From the NCBI RefSeq assembly GCF_036346295.1, contig NZ_CP107819.1:806001-870000 (forward strand): 64,000 bases of DNA. Reading direction: 5' to 3'. Position numbers and translations under genes: made by a program. Positions 18,268 to 27,469 of the stretch are shown in pieces; within the stretch, counting starts at the first letter, position 1; the number at the start of each line of letters is the position of its first letter. The notes below the pieces were generated by a model. That model ran no database searches and had not been told where the DNA came from. It saw nothing but the letters and a program-made list of their open reading frames with translations. This DNA comes from Streptomyces sp. NBC_00536. Lineage in GTDB: Bacteria; Actinomycetota; Actinomycetes; Streptomycetales; Streptomycetaceae.

Positions 18268-19301
18268 GACGGCTCCTTCGGCTCCTTCGGCGACGGGGTT
18301 CCCCCGATGGGCGCGGTGACGGGGACGGGGGTGTCCGGGTCCAGCAGGCCCTCGGCGCGCAGCTCGTCCCACAGGGCGTCCGGGACCGGGCGCCGCAGCT
18401 GCTCCACGGTGTCGCGCACCTCCTCGGGGGAACGGGCACCGGTCAGGACGCTCGCCACGGCCGGGTGACCGAACGGGAAGCGCAGCGCGGCGGCCCGCAA
18501 CGGCACACCGTGGCGCTCGGTGACCGCCAGCAGCCGCAGCGCCCGGTCGAGCACCGGCTGCGGGGCCGGCGCGTAGTCGTAGGTGGCACCCGGCCGGGGG
18601 GCGGTCAGCAGCCCGGAGTTGAAGACTCCGCCGATGATGACGCTGCGGCCGCGGGCGGCCGCCTCCGGGAGCAGCTCGCCAAGCCCGTCCTGTTCGAGGA
18701 GGGTGTAGCGGCCGGCCAGGAGCACCACGTCGATGTCGGTCTCGCGCACGAAGCGGGCGGGCAGGGCGGACCGGTTCATGCCGATGCCGATCGCCCCGAC
18801 CACGCCTTCGCCGCGCAGCCGTTCCAGCGCCGGGTACGCCTCGCGCAGCGCCTGCTCGGCGTGGTCGTCGGGGTCGTGCAGCAGGGCGATGTCGACGCGG
18901 TCGAGGCCGAGGCGTTCCAGGCTCGCTTCGAGGGAGCGCAGCACTCCGTCGGCGCTGAAGTCCCAGACCCGGCGGTGGGTGGCCGGGACGGCGAAGCCGT
19001 GGTCGAGGTCGTTTCCGGGGATGCCCCGCGGGTCCGGCTCCAGGAGCCGGCCCACCTTCGTGGAGAGGGTGTAGCTGTCGCGGGCGCGGCCCCGCAGGGC
19101 GGCACCGAGCCGCCGTTCCGACAGGCCCAGTCCGTAGTGGGGGGCGGTGTCGAAGGTGCGGACCCCGGCGTCCCAGGCCGCGTCCACGGTGGCGTGGGCG
19201 GCCTCGTCGGTGACCGGGCGGTAGAGGTTGCCGAGGGCCGCGCAGCCCAGGGCCAGCTCCGAGACCGTCACCGCGCCGCCGCCCAGCCGGGCGCTCCTCA
19301 C
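18264..19301 (-). CDS. Aldo/keto reductase, likely NAD(P)-dependent L-fucose dehydrogenase
   Basis: The 345-residue AKR barrel matches the pyridoxal/D-threo-aldose dehydrogenase branch that includes L-fucose dehydrogenases. The catalytic Asp-Tyr are seen in TFDTAPHYGLGLSERRLG (about 50-67), with the Lys in STKVGRLL and the His in LLHDPDD. Expected reaction: L-fucose to L-fucono-1,5-lactone, step 1. The GTG start overlaps the SDR stop (GTGA). The last 15 residues (PKEPKEPS) are low-complexity. The function is supported by the complete set of later enzymes in the operon. Confidence 0.85.
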   Translation of the reverse strand: MRSARLGGGAVTVSELALGCAALGNLYRPVTDEAAHATVDAAWDAGVRTFDTAPHYGLGLSERRLGAALRGRARDSYTLSTKVGRLLEPDPRGIPGNDLDHGFAVPATHRRVWDFSADGVLRSLEASLERLGLDRVDIALLHDPDDHAEQALREAYPALERLRGEGVVGAIGIGMNRSALPARFVRETDIDVVLLAGRYTLLEQDGLGELLPEAAARGRSVIIGGVFNSGLLTAPRPGATYDYAPAPQPVLDRALRLLAVTERHGVPLRAAALRFPFGHPAVASVLTGARSPEEVRDTVEQLRRPVPDALWDELRAEGLLDPDTPVPVTAPIGGTPSPKEPKEPS

Positions 19302-20056
19302 GACCGGGCCGCCGGGCGCAGCCGCAGTCCCTGCATGCCGCCGTCCACCGCGAGGGCGGTGCCGGTGACGGACGCCGCGGCCGGACCGGCCAGGTAGACG
19401 ATGGCGGCCGCCACCTCGTCGGCGGTCACCAGACGGCCCATGGGCTGGCGGGCGTTAAGCGCGGCCCGTTCGGCCTCGGGGTCGTCGGCGGCGTCGAGCA
19501 GCCGGGCGACCCACGGGGTGTCGGCGGTGCCGGGGTTGACGCAGTTGACGCGGATGCCCTCGCCGACGTGATCGGCGGCCATGGCCAGGGTGAGGGACAG
19601 CAGGGCGCCCTTGCTGGCGGAGTACAGGGCGCGCTGCGGCAGTCCGGCGGTGGCCGCGATGGAGCAGGTGTTGACCACGGAGGCGTGTGCGGACCGGCGC
19701 AGGTGGGGCAGGGCGGCCCGGGTGGTGCGGACCACGCCGAGGACGTTGACGTCCAGGACGCGGTGCCACTGTTCGTCGGGGTTGTCCTCGACGTTGCCGA
19801 CGGCGCCGATGCCCGCGTTGTTGACGAGGATGTCGATGCCGCCGAGCCGCGTGGCCGCCTCCTCCACGGCGGCGCGTACGGAGGCGTCGTCGCTGACGTC
19901 GGCCTTGAGGCCGAGCAACGGCTCGCCCACGCCTTCCGGATCGAGGTCGAGCACGGCGACGGCCGCGCCCCGCGCCGCCAGCGCGCGGGCCGTGGCGAGC
20001 CCGATACCGGACGCGCCGCCCGTGACGAGCGCCCTGAGGCCGGTCAGTTCGGTCAT
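19298..20056 (-). CDS. SDR oxidoreductase, likely 2-keto-3-deoxy-L-fuconate dehydrogenase
   Basis: The classical short-chain dehydrogenase has 252 residues: TGGASGIG cofactor motif (12-19), NNAG (79-82), and a catalytic triad with S132 and Y145-x3-K149. In this operon it should oxidise 2-keto-3-deoxy-L-fuconate to the 2,4-diketo acid. That reaction diverts the route from aldol cleavage to hydrolysis and explains the FAH-family hydrolase and the L-lactate genes. It overlaps both neighbours by four bases. Confidence 0.85.
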   Translation of the reverse strand: MTELTGLRALVTGGASGIGLATARALAARGAAVAVLDLDPEGVGEPLLGLKADVSDDASVRAAVEEAATRLGGIDILVNNAGIGAVGNVEDNPDEQWHRVLDVNVLGVVRTTRAALPHLRRSAHASVVNTCSIAATAGLPQRALYSASKGALLSLTLAMAADHVGEGIRVNCVNPGTADTPWVARLLDAADDPEAERAALNARQPMGRLVTADEVAAAIVYLAGPAAASVTGTALAVDGGMQGLRLRPAARS

Positions 20057-21390
20057 GCCACATCCTCCTGCGCGGCGCGGTCGGCCACCCAGAACGTGCC
20101 GTCCGGGTAGAGGTACTCGGCGATGGACTCCGCACGCATGGTGGCGGAGAAGCCGGGGGCGAGCGGGGCGGTGTAGTGGCCGTCCCGGATCACCACCGGA
20201 TCGACGAAGTGCTGGTGGAGGTGGTCGACGTATTCGATGACGCGGTCCTCGGTGCTTCCGGAGAGGGCCAGGTAGTCGAACATCGACAGGTGCTGCACCA
20301 GCTCGCACAGCCCCACTCCGCCGGCGTGCGGGCACACCGGGACACCGAACTTGGCGGCGAGCAGCAGGATCGCGAGGTTCTCGTTGACCCCGCCGACCCG
20401 CGCCGCGTCGATCTGGAGGACGTCGATCGCGCCGGCCTGGAGGAGCTGCTTGAAGACGATCCGGTTCTGCACGTGCTCGCCGGTGGCCACCTTCACGGGG
20501 GCGACGGCCCGCCGTACGGTCGCGTGGCCGAGTACGTCGTCGGGGCTGGTCGGCTCCTCGATCCAGTACGGGTCGAACTCGGCGAGCGCGTTGGTCCAGG
20601 TGATCGCCTCGTCCACGTTCCACCGCTGATTGGCGTCGATGGCGATGCGGATGCCGTCACCGACGGCGGCGCGGGCGGTGCGCAGCCGCCGGATGTCGTC
20701 GCTCAGGTCGGCGCCGACCTTGAGCTTGATCTGCGTGAAGCCGTCGGCGACGGCCTGCTTGGCCAGCCGGGTGAGCTTGTCGTCGGTGTAGCCGAGCCAG
20801 CCCGGGGAGGTGGTGTAGCCGGGGTATCCGCGCTCCAGCAGGCCGGCCTCGCGTTCCGAGAGCCCCGTGCGGCCCTCGCGCAGGAGCGCGAGGGCGTCCT
20901 CGGGGGTGAGGGCGTCGGCGATGTAGCGGAAGTCGACCTGGGAGACCAGCCACTCCGGTGAGGCGTCGGCGAGCAGTCGCCACAGCGGCTTGCCCTCCCG
21001 CTTGGCCGCCAGGTCCCACACGGCGTTGACCACGGCGCCGATCGCCATGTGCATGACGCCCTTTTCGGGGCCGAGCCAGCGCAGCTGGCTGTCGCCGATC
21101 AGGTCGCGGCTGACCGATCCGGGATCGGCGCACAGCTCCTGGACGGAGCGGCCGATGACATGGGGCCGCAGCGCGTCGATCGCGGCGACCTGGACGTCGT
21201 TGCCGCGTCCGATGGTGAAGGTGAAGCCGTGTCCTTCGTGCCCGTCGCCCGCGTCGGTGCGCAGTACGACGTAGGCGGCGGAGTAGTCGGGGTCCGGGTT
21301 CATCGCGTCGGAGCCGTCCAGTTCCCGCGAGGTGGGGAAGCGGACGTCGTAGGTGTCGACGGCGGTGATCCGAGCGGAGGTTGCAGTCAA
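20053..21390 (-). CDS. L-fuconate dehydratase, enolase superfamily
   Basis: The 445-residue enolase-superfamily dehydratase carries the FucD hallmarks: [24 protein letters not shown] near the N-terminus, a KLK catalytic motif (K222-K224), metal ligands D252 (IDAN), E278/E279 (WIEEP) and E305 (GEH), and H355 (CPHAGG). It dehydrates L-fuconate to 2-keto-3-deoxy-L-fuconate. I prefer the TTG at 21390, because family members start there and an AAAGG site lies about 10 bases before. A GTG at 21408 overlapping the previous stop is the alternative. This gene is the most specific marker that the operon is for fucose. Confidence 0.92.
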   Translation of the reverse strand: MTATSARITAVDTYDVRFPTSRELDGSDAMNPDPDYSAAYVVLRTDAGDGHEGHGFTFTIGRGNDVQVAAIDALRPHVIGRSVQELCADPGSVSRDLIGDSQLRWLGPEKGVMHMAIGAVVNAVWDLAAKREGKPLWRLLADASPEWLVSQVDFRYIADALTPEDALALLREGRTGLSEREAGLLERGYPGYTTSPGWLGYTDDKLTRLAKQAVADGFTQIKLKVGADLSDDIRRLRTARAAVGDGIRIAIDANQRWNVDEAITWTNALAEFDPYWIEEPTSPDDVLGHATVRRAVAPVKVATGEHVQNRIVFKQLLQAGAIDVLQIDAARVGGVNENLAILLLAAKFGVPVCPHAGGVGLCELVQHLSMFDYLALSGSTEDRVIEYVDHLHQHFVDPVVIRDGHYTAPLAPGFSATMRAESIAEYLYPDGTFWVADRAAQEDVA

Positions 21391-21404
21391 GGTGGTGCTG
21401 CCTT

Positions 21405-22256
21405 TCACGCTGGGGCGAAGATCTGGCGCTGGCTGCCGAGGCCGTCGATGGAGAGCTCGACCGTGTCGCCGGGGCGGAGGTAGGGGGTGCCGGAAAGACC
21501 GAGGGCCACGCCCGCGGGCGTGCCGGTGTTGATCACGTCGCCCGGTTCCAGGACCATGTACCGGCTCAGGTACCAGACGATGTGGCCGACCGTGAAGATC
21601 ATGTCGCTGGTGTGACCGTCCTGCCGCTTCGCACCGTTGACGCTCAGGTGCAGGCCGAGGTCCTGCGGGTCGCCGGCCTCGTCGGCGGTGACCAGCCACG
21701 GGCCGAGCGGGTTGAAGGTCTCGCAGGATTTGCCCAGGTCCCACTGCGACGAGTACTCCAGCTGGAATTCCCGCTCCGATACGTCGTTGCTGATCGTGTA
21801 CCCGGCGATCACGGCCCGCGCGGCATCCGGTCCGTCCAGGTAGCGCGCCCGGCGGCCGATGACGACCGCGAGTTCGACCTCCCAGTCGGTCTTCACCGAT
21901 CCACGGGGGATCAGCACCTCGTCGTACGGGCCGACGACCGTGCCCGGGTCCTTCATGAACACCACCGGACGCGCGGGAATCGCCGCGCCGGTCTCGGCGG
22001 CGTGATCGCGGTAGTTCAGGCCGACGCAGACGACCTTGCCGGGGCGGGCGACGGGCGGCCCGATGCGCAGGCCGTCCCGGTCCAGTTCGGGCAGCTCCCC
22101 CGCCGAGACCGCCGCGCGGGCCCGGTCGATCCCTCCGGAGGCGAGGAAGGCACCGTCGATGTCCCGGGTCACGGAGGACAGGTCCAGCAGCCGGCCGTCG
22201 TCGACGCGCACCGCGGGCCGCTCTTCACCTGGGGATCCGACTCGTAGCAGTTTCAC
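21405..22256 (-). CDS. FAH-family 2,4-diketo-3-deoxy-L-fuconate hydrolase
   Basis: The 283-residue fumarylacetoacetate-hydrolase fold has the metal-binding acids E126 and E128 ([11 protein letters not shown]) and D158 (SNDVSERE). FAH enzymes cleave 2,4-diketo acids. In this context the products are pyruvate and L-lactate. It is the first gene of the catabolic operon; the GTG start follows an AAGGGAGCT ribosome site. The promoter lies in the 533-bp divergent gap with the sugar-importer operon, which holds repeated GATGTAT motifs. Confidence 0.88.
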   Translation of the reverse strand: MKLLRVGSPGEERPAVRVDDGRLLDLSSVTRDIDGAFLASGGIDRARAAVSAGELPELDRDGLRIGPPVARPGKVVCVGLNYRDHAAETGAAIPARPVVFMKDPGTVVGPYDEVLIPRGSVKTDWEVELAVVIGRRARYLDGPDAARAVIAGYTISNDVSEREFQLEYSSQWDLGKSCETFNPLGPWLVTADEAGDPQDLGLHLSVNGAKRQDGHTSDMIFTVGHIVWYLSRYMVLEPGDVINTGTPAGVALGLSGTPYLRPGDTVELSIDGLGSQRQIFAPA

Positions 22257-22377
22257 CGGGCAGCTCCCTTGCCGGACGGGTTTCGGTTTCGTGTGGGGGA
22301 CCGGCCGTACGGGCGGGCCACCTGAGGTGCGCCGGTACGGGCCGTTCGCCAGGGCTCCGGCCATCCGCATGGTCAGT

Positions 22378-22392
22378 CATCGGATGTATCGC
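22378..22392. promoter_or_regulatory. Candidate GntR operator, copy A
   Basis: TCATCGGATGTATCG shares a CGGATGTAT core with copy B at 22438. It sits about 120 bp upstream of the FAH gene and is a candidate site for the FCD-GntR regulator of the cluster. Confidence 0.4.
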
Positions 22393-22434
22393 GGGCCACA
22401 GCGAACATAGACGCGGAGATCGCACCTGACAATG

Positions 22435-22456
22435 GATTCCTCGGATGTATTTCCCC
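22435..22456. promoter_or_regulatory. Candidate GntR operator, copy B
   Basis: Contains ATTCCTCGGATGTATTTCC. The reverse complement of copy C (ATTCCTCCGATGTATCTCG) matches it at most positions, so the two form a long imperfect inverted pair about 210 bp apart. Confidence 0.45.
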
Positions 22457-22664
22457 GCCATTGTCGGCAGACGCTCTCTTGGGGCGACCCTTCCGAAGCC
22501 GTCCGAGGCACGCCTCCTGAAGCACCATCACCCGCGAGCAATCGGACATAACACGGGGTCAGATGGAGTCCGGCGCTATGACGACGTCCCGCGACACGAG
22601 GGCCCGGCCCATCAAGTCAGGCCCGCGCTCTTGTCAACCTCGGCAACGTCGTCGTAACGTCCCG

Positions 22665-22686
22665 TCCGAGATACATCGGAGGAATG
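22665..22686. promoter_or_regulatory. Candidate GntR operator, copy C
   Basis: TCCGAGATACATCGGA has perfect 5-bp arms (TCCGA/TCGGA) and is the inverted counterpart of copy B. It lies about 105 bp before the importer start codon. Confidence 0.45.
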
Positions 22687-22789
22687 GCCGGATCATTCGG
22701 TGCGCCGCCCGGCGCCCCCGCCGCCTTCCACACGGCGCGTACGTCCCCTGACCCTCGCCGCGCCCCCCGGCTAAGGAGAGAACACGGCC

Positions 22790-23845
22790 ATGAAGCACAC
22801 TCGCACCCGGTCCACCGCCGCAGCCGCCACCGCCACCGCCGTCCTCGCGCTGCTGGGTCTCACCACCGCGTGCAACCGCGAGAGCCCCGGCGCGGCCGCC
22901 CCGGGCGGCGCCACGTCCGCCATCGGCATCGACCTGCCCCGCGCCGACTCCGACTTCTGGAACTCCTACGCGCAGTACGTGAAGAACGGCATCAAGACCG
23001 ACGGCATCAACGCGCTGCCGCTGAGCAACTCGCAGAACGACGTCACCAAGCTGGTCGCCAACGTGCAGGTGTTCCAGAACACGGGCGCCAAGGCCGTCGT
23101 CATGGCACCCCAGGACACCGGTGCCATCGCCTCGACCCTGGACACCCTCGCGTCGAAGAAGATCCCGGTGGTCAGCGTCGACACCAGACCCGACAAGGGC
23201 GCTGTCTACATGGTCGTCCGAGCCGACAACAGGGCGTACGGCACCAAGGCGTGCGAGTTCCTCGGCAAGCAGCTGGGCGGCCAGGGCAAGGTCGCGGAGA
23301 TGCAGGGCGCCCTCGACTCCATCAACGGCCGCGACCGCTCCGAGGCGTTCGCGGAATGCATGAAGACCAAGTTCCCCAACATCCAGGTCTTCGAGCTGCC
23401 CACCGACTGGAAGGGCGACGTGGCCTCCGCCAAACTGCAGAGCCTGCTCGCGCAGCATCCGGACCTGAACGGCATCTACATGCAGGCGGGCGGTGTGTTC
23501 CTGCAGCCCACCCTCGCCCTGCTGGAGCAGAAGGGCCTGCTCCAGCCCGCCGGGCAGAAGGGCCACATCAGCATCGTCTCCAACGACGGCATCCCGCAGG
23601 AGTTCGACGCCATCCGCAAGGGCCGGATCGACGCCACCATCTCCCAGCCCGCCGACCTCTACGCCAAGTACGCGCTGTACTACGCCAAGGCCGCCGCCGA
23701 GGGCAAGACCTTCCAGCCGGGTACGACCGACCACGACTCGACGATCATCAAGCTGCCCAACGGCCTGGAGGACCAGCTCCCCGCTCCGCTGGTCACCAAG
23801 GAGAACGTCGACGACAAGACCCTGTGGGGCAACAACGTCGGCTGA
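22790..23845 (+). CDS. RbsB-type lipoprotein sugar-binding protein, probably for L-fucose
   Basis: The 351-residue periplasmic-binding-protein of the ribose/galactose class has a lipoprotein signal (LLGLTTAC, Cys at about residue 28) and two Rossmann-like lobes. It captures a free monosaccharide at the membrane. The ATG has an AAGGAGAG site. It opens the rightward operon with its ATPase and permease. The fucose assignment is inferred from the divergent fucose operon and the nearby fucosidase. Confidence 0.88.
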   Translation: MKHTRTRSTAAAATATAVLALLGLTTACNRESPGAAAPGGATSAIGIDLPRADSDFWNSYAQYVKNGIKTDGINALPLSNSQNDVTKLVANVQVFQNTGAKAVVMAPQDTGAIASTLDTLASKKIPVVSVDTRPDKGAVYMVVRADNRAYGTKACEFLGKQLGGQGKVAEMQGALDSINGRDRSEAFAECMKTKFPNIQVFELPTDWKGDVASAKLQSLLAQHPDLNGIYMQAGGVFLQPTLALLEQKGLLQPAGQKGHISIVSNDGIPQEFDAIRKGRIDATISQPADLYAKYALYYAKAAAEGKTFQPGTTDHDSTIIKLPNGLEDQLPAPLVTKENVDDKTLWGNNVG

Positions 23846-23986
23846 TGTCCGCCGGGCCCACCCCGCGCGCGGTCGGGAACGGACACCCCCCGTCCCCCGA
23901 TCGCGGCCCCTCCCCCACAGCCCGGGCGCGCCCCCGCGCACCTCGGCGCCCCAGCCTCCCCCCGTACACGAAGGACGGTATCCACC

Positions 23987-25609
23987 ATGGCGGACACCGC
24001 GACCGCCCCGGCGGCCGGCCCCGGCACCCCGGCCCCCGTGGCCGAGGCGACCGGCATCAGCAAACGGTTCGGCGCGACCGTCGCGCTGCGCGACGCCCGC
24101 ATCACCATCGCCCCGGGCGAGTCGCACGCCCTGGTCGGCCGCAACGGCGCCGGCAAGTCGACGCTCGTGTCCGTCCTCACCGGCCTCTCGCAGCCCGACA
24201 CCGGAGCGCTGCACTTCTCCGGCGCGCCGGCCCCCGCCTTCGGCGACATCGACGCCTGGCGCTCCCGCGTCGCCTGCGTCTACCAGCGCTCCACGATCAT
24301 CGGTGAGCTGACCGTCGCCGAGAACCTCTTCCTGAACCGGCAGAGCGGCGGCTCGCTGCGGCCCATCCGCTGGAAGCGGCTGCGCCACCGCGCCGGGGAA
24401 CTCCTCGGCGAATACGGGGTCGACGTCGACCCCGCCGCCCGGGCGGGGGACCTCACCGTCGAGCAGCGGCAGTTCGTGGAGATCGCCCGGGCCCTGTCGT
24501 TCGGCGCCCGCTTCATCATCCTCGACGAGCCGACCGCGAAGCTCGACGGCCGCGGCATCGGCCGCCTCTTCGGCAAACTCCGCGACCTCCAGCGCCAGGG
24601 TGTCGCCTTCCTCTTCATCTCCCACCACCTGCAAGAGGTGTACGACCTCTGCAGCACGGTCACGGTCTACCGCGACGCGGCCCACATCCTCACCGCGCCC
24701 GTCGCCGAACTCGGTCGTGCGGCGCTGGTGGAGGCCATGACCGGCGAGTCCTCCGCCACGGTCACCGCCACCGCGGGCCGCCCCCCGGCCACGCGGGCCG
24801 ACGCGACGGAACTGCTGGCGATCGACGGCCTGACGCTCCCCGGTGCCTGCGAGGACATCTCCCTCTCCGTACGCTCCGGCGAGGTCGTCGGGCTCGCCGG
24901 CGCCACAGCCAGCGGCAACGTGCAGGTGGGCGAGGCGGTCGCCGGTCTGCACCGCGCCAAGGCCGGACGGATCTCGGTCGGCGGCAAGACCGTGCGCACC
25001 GGCAGTGTGCCCTCCGCGCTCACCGCCGGCGTCGGCCTGGTCCCCGAGGACCGCCACCACCAGGGGCTGGTCAACAACCGCAGCGTGGCGGAGAACGCCA
25101 CGCTCACCGTCACCGACCAGCTCGGCCCGTTCGGCATCGTGCTGCCCGCCCGTACCAGGGCCTTCGCGCAGCGCATGATCAGGGACCTCGACATCAAGAC
25201 CCCCGGCGGCGCCACCCCGGTCTCCGCCCTCTCCGGCGGCAACCAGCAGAAGGTCGTCGTCGCCCGCGCCCTGGCCACCGATCCGCACGTGCTCGTGGCC
25301 ATCCGCCCCACCAACGGTGTGGACGTCAAGTCCAAGGAGTTCCTGCTCGGCAGGATCCGGCAGGTCGCGGACGGCGGCAGGGCCGCGCTGATCGTCTCCG
25401 ACGAGCTGGACGACCTCAAGGTCTGCGACCGGGTCGTCGTCATGTTCCACGGGCGGGTGGTGGCCGGGTTCGCCCACGGATGGAAGGACGAGGACGTCGT
25501 CGCCGCCATCGAGGGCGTCGCCGGCCACCCGGCTCCTGCCACCCCGTCTCCCCCGTCCGCCCTACCCGCCTCCTGCGCCTCATCCGGCGCAGACGAGCAC
25601 GGAAGGTAG
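23987..25609 (+). CDS. RbsA-type double ATPase of the sugar importer, second site degenerate
   Basis: The 540-residue protein has two ABC cassettes. The first has Walker A GRNGAGKST (about 45-53) and Walker B FIILDEPT. Its signature region reads LTVEQRQFVEIA, as RbsA first domains do. In the second, Walker A is lost (GATASGNVQVGEA) and the Walker B region reads VLVAIRPTNGVD, so the Asp-Glu pair that positions water is missing, while the LSGGNQQK signature is intact. One working ATP site plus one structural site is known in this class, but loss of the second Walker B acids is more extreme. A Pro/Ser/Ala tail ends the protein. It ends two bases before the permease gene. Confidence 0.9.
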   Translation: MADTATAPAAGPGTPAPVAEATGISKRFGATVALRDARITIAPGESHALVGRNGAGKSTLVSVLTGLSQPDTGALHFSGAPAPAFGDIDAWRSRVACVYQRSTIIGELTVAENLFLNRQSGGSLRPIRWKRLRHRAGELLGEYGVDVDPAARAGDLTVEQRQFVEIARALSFGARFIILDEPTAKLDGRGIGRLFGKLRDLQRQGVAFLFISHHLQEVYDLCSTVTVYRDAAHILTAPVAELGRAALVEAMTGESSATVTATAGRPPATRADATELLAIDGLTLPGACEDISLSVRSGEVVGLAGATASGNVQVGEAVAGLHRAKAGRISVGGKTVRTGSVPSALTAGVGLVPEDRHHQGLVNNRSVAENATLTVTDQLGPFGIVLPARTRAFAQRMIRDLDIKTPGGATPVSALSGGNQQKVVVARALATDPHVLVAIRPTNGVDVKSKEFLLGRIRQVADGGRAALIVSDELDDLKVCDRVVVMFHGRVVAGFAHGWKDEDVVAAIEGVAGHPAPATPSPPSALPASCASSGADEHGR

Positions 25610-25611
25610 TC

Positions 25612-26655
25612 ATGTCCGCCACCTCAGATCTCACCGAGCACGCACCGGGCACGGCGGCGCCGGCCGCGGCGGACACCGCCCGCCGCGGAGCCGGCCTCGG
25701 GCGCCTGCGTGAACTGTCCCTGGTCCCGGCGATCCTCGTCCTGGGCCTGATCGGGTTCATCGTCTCGCCGGCCTTCCTCACCGCCGACAACCTGATCGGT
25801 GTGGCCCAGCAGTCCACCGAGCTGAGCCTGCTGGTGCTCGCCACGACCTTCGTCCTGATCTCCGGCCGGATGGACCTGTCCCTGGAGTCCACCATCGGCG
25901 TGGCGCCCGTCATCGCCGTGTGGCTGATCCTGCCCGCCAGTGGGGGCCGGTTCACCGGACTCGGCCTCTTCCCCGAGTGGATGGCGATCCCGCTCTGCCT
26001 GCTGGTCGGGGCGCTGATCGGCGCCGTCAACGGCTTCCTCATCCTCAAGCTGCGCCTCAACGGCTTCATCGTCACCCTCGGCGCCCTGACCATGCTCCGC
26101 GGACTGCAAGTCGCCCTCTCAGAAGGCCAGTCCATCGTCGAGCTGCCTTCGTCCTTCACCTACCTGGGCAGGGCGTCCTGGCTGGGCGTGCCCGCCGCGA
26201 TCTGGGTGTGCGCGCTGCTCTTCGCGATCGGCGGCAGTGCCCTGGCCTGGCTCCGGCACGGCCGGGCGCTGTACGCGATCGGCGGCAATGCCGAGGCCGC
26301 CCGCACCGCGGGCATCCGCGTCGACCGCACCGTGTGGGTCGTCCTCGTCCTCGGCGGCGTACTGGCCGCGTTCGCCGGTATCCTCTACAGCGGGCACTAC
26401 GGCTCCATCTCCGCCACACAGGGCAGCGGATGGATCTTCCAGGTCTTCGCCGCGACCGTCATCGGCGGAGTCAGCCTCAACGGCGGCAAGGGTTCCGTTT
26501 TCGGCGCCCTCACCGGCATCCTCACCCTCCAGCTCGTCGTCAACGTCATGACGCTGGCGGGCGTTCCGCCCCTGTGGAACCAGTTCCTGAACGGCGCCAT
26601 CATCATTGTCGCCCTGGTCATCTCCCGGTTCGCGTCCGGTGAGAAGCAGGAATAG
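25612..26655 (+). CDS. RbsC-type permease of the sugar importer
   Basis: The 347-residue membrane protein has 8-10 hydrophobic helices and the family signatures SGRMDLSLES and VIGGVSLNGGKGSVFGAL. It forms the channel with the preceding ATPase. An AAGGTAG site overlaps the ATPase stop codon, so the genes are translationally coupled. It probably brings free L-fucose into the cell. Confidence 0.9.
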   Translation: MSATSDLTEHAPGTAAPAAADTARRGAGLGRLRELSLVPAILVLGLIGFIVSPAFLTADNLIGVAQQSTELSLLVLATTFVLISGRMDLSLESTIGVAPVIAVWLILPASGGRFTGLGLFPEWMAIPLCLLVGALIGAVNGFLILKLRLNGFIVTLGALTMLRGLQVALSEGQSIVELPSSFTYLGRASWLGVPAAIWVCALLFAIGGSALAWLRHGRALYAIGGNAEAARTAGIRVDRTVWVVLVLGGVLAAFAGILYSGHYGSISATQGSGWIFQVFAATVIGGVSLNGGKGSVFGALTGILTLQLVVNVMTLAGVPPLWNQFLNGAIIIVALVISRFASGEKQE

Positions 26656-26742
26656 CCTCGTCCCGCAAGCGGCTCCGCAGGCCCCGGTCCGGGTCCGGCG
26701 GAGCCACCACCCCGCACGCACCCGGCACGGAGAGGCACGTTA

Positions 26743-27444
26743 GTGGCACTGACGGACGAGGCGATCGACAAGATCAAGGCGATGATCCTCGACGGAGAAC
26801 TCGCGCCCGGCTCCCGTCTGCCCAAGGAGGAGGTCCTCGCCGGACAGCTCGGCTTGTCCCGGAATTCGCTGCGCGAGGCCGTCCGGGCGCTGACGGCCAT
26901 GCGGATCCTGATCACCCGTCAGGGCGACGGCACCTACGTTTCCAGCCTGGAGCCCCATCTCCTGCTGGAGAGCCTGTCCTTCGCCGCCGATGTCTCCCAG
27001 GGCCGCACGGCACTGCAACTGCTCCAGGTACGCCGACTGCTGGAACCGCAGGCGACCGGGCTGGCCGCTGCCCTGCTGACGCAGGAGGACCTCCAGGAAC
27101 TGCGCGACATCCTCGACAGGTCCCGGGCCGCCACCACCGTGGAGGAGTTCGTCGCCCACGACATCGCCTTCCACCTCAGGATCGTCGAAGCCGTCGGCAA
27201 CCCCGTGCTGTCGATGCTTCTGCAGGTGCTCTCCACCCGCACCCAGCGCGTCCGCATCGTCCGCGGCAGCCGGACCCGTCACGCACTGGACAACGCCCAC
27301 CAGGACCACGAGCAGATCCTCGGCGCGCTCCAGGCACGCGACGCCCTGCTGGCCACCGCCGCCACGACCGTCCACATCACGGCCGTGGAGCAGTGGCTGG
27401 CCGCCAGCCTGAGCGACGACCCGCTGCGAGCGATCGACGACTGA
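26743..27444 (+). CDS. FCD-domain GntR-family regulator of the fucose cluster
   Basis: The 233-residue FadR-subfamily protein has a winged helix (about 1-70: DGELAPGSRLPKEEVLAGQLGLSRNSLREAVRAL) and an all-helical FCD effector domain with metal-binding His residues (HDIAFH, about 142-147, and later His). The GTG start follows GGAGAGG. It is the last gene of the importer operon, 87 bp after the permease. Likely the sugar- or intermediate-responsive repressor acting on the GATGTAT motifs in the divergent region; direct evidence is lacking. Confidence 0.88.
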   Translation: MALTDEAIDKIKAMILDGELAPGSRLPKEEVLAGQLGLSRNSLREAVRALTAMRILITRQGDGTYVSSLEPHLLLESLSFAADVSQGRTALQLLQVRRLLEPQATGLAAALLTQEDLQELRDILDRSRAATTVEEFVAHDIAFHLRIVEAVGNPVLSMLLQVLSTRTQRVRIVRGSRTRHALDNAHQDHEQILGALQARDALLATAATTVHITAVEQWLAASLSDDPLRAIDD

Positions 27445-27469
27445 CCCGGTCGCCCTGGCGGCCACAGCA

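Larger units (their letters stand above)
22257..22789. other. Divergent promoter region of the two fucose operons
   Basis: The 533 bases hold no gene I can support. Locally lower GC and three related motifs (22378, 22438 and 22665) suggest promoters and operators for the catabolic operon leftward and the importer-regulator operon rightward. An AAGGAGAG ribosome site closes the region before the importer gene. Confidence 0.6.

Noticed and set aside
14147..22256. Operon for L-rhamnose or D-arabinose instead of L-fucose
   Set aside because: The mutarotase and SDR alone would allow it, but the dehydratase has fuconate-dehydratase hallmarks and a GH29 fucosidase is attached; rhamnonate dehydratase-like motifs are not seen.
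22634..25528. A 964-codon open frame antisense to the fucose-type binding protein and ATPase genes
   Set aside because: Shadow of well-supported plus-strand genes; its composition is that of an antisense frame.
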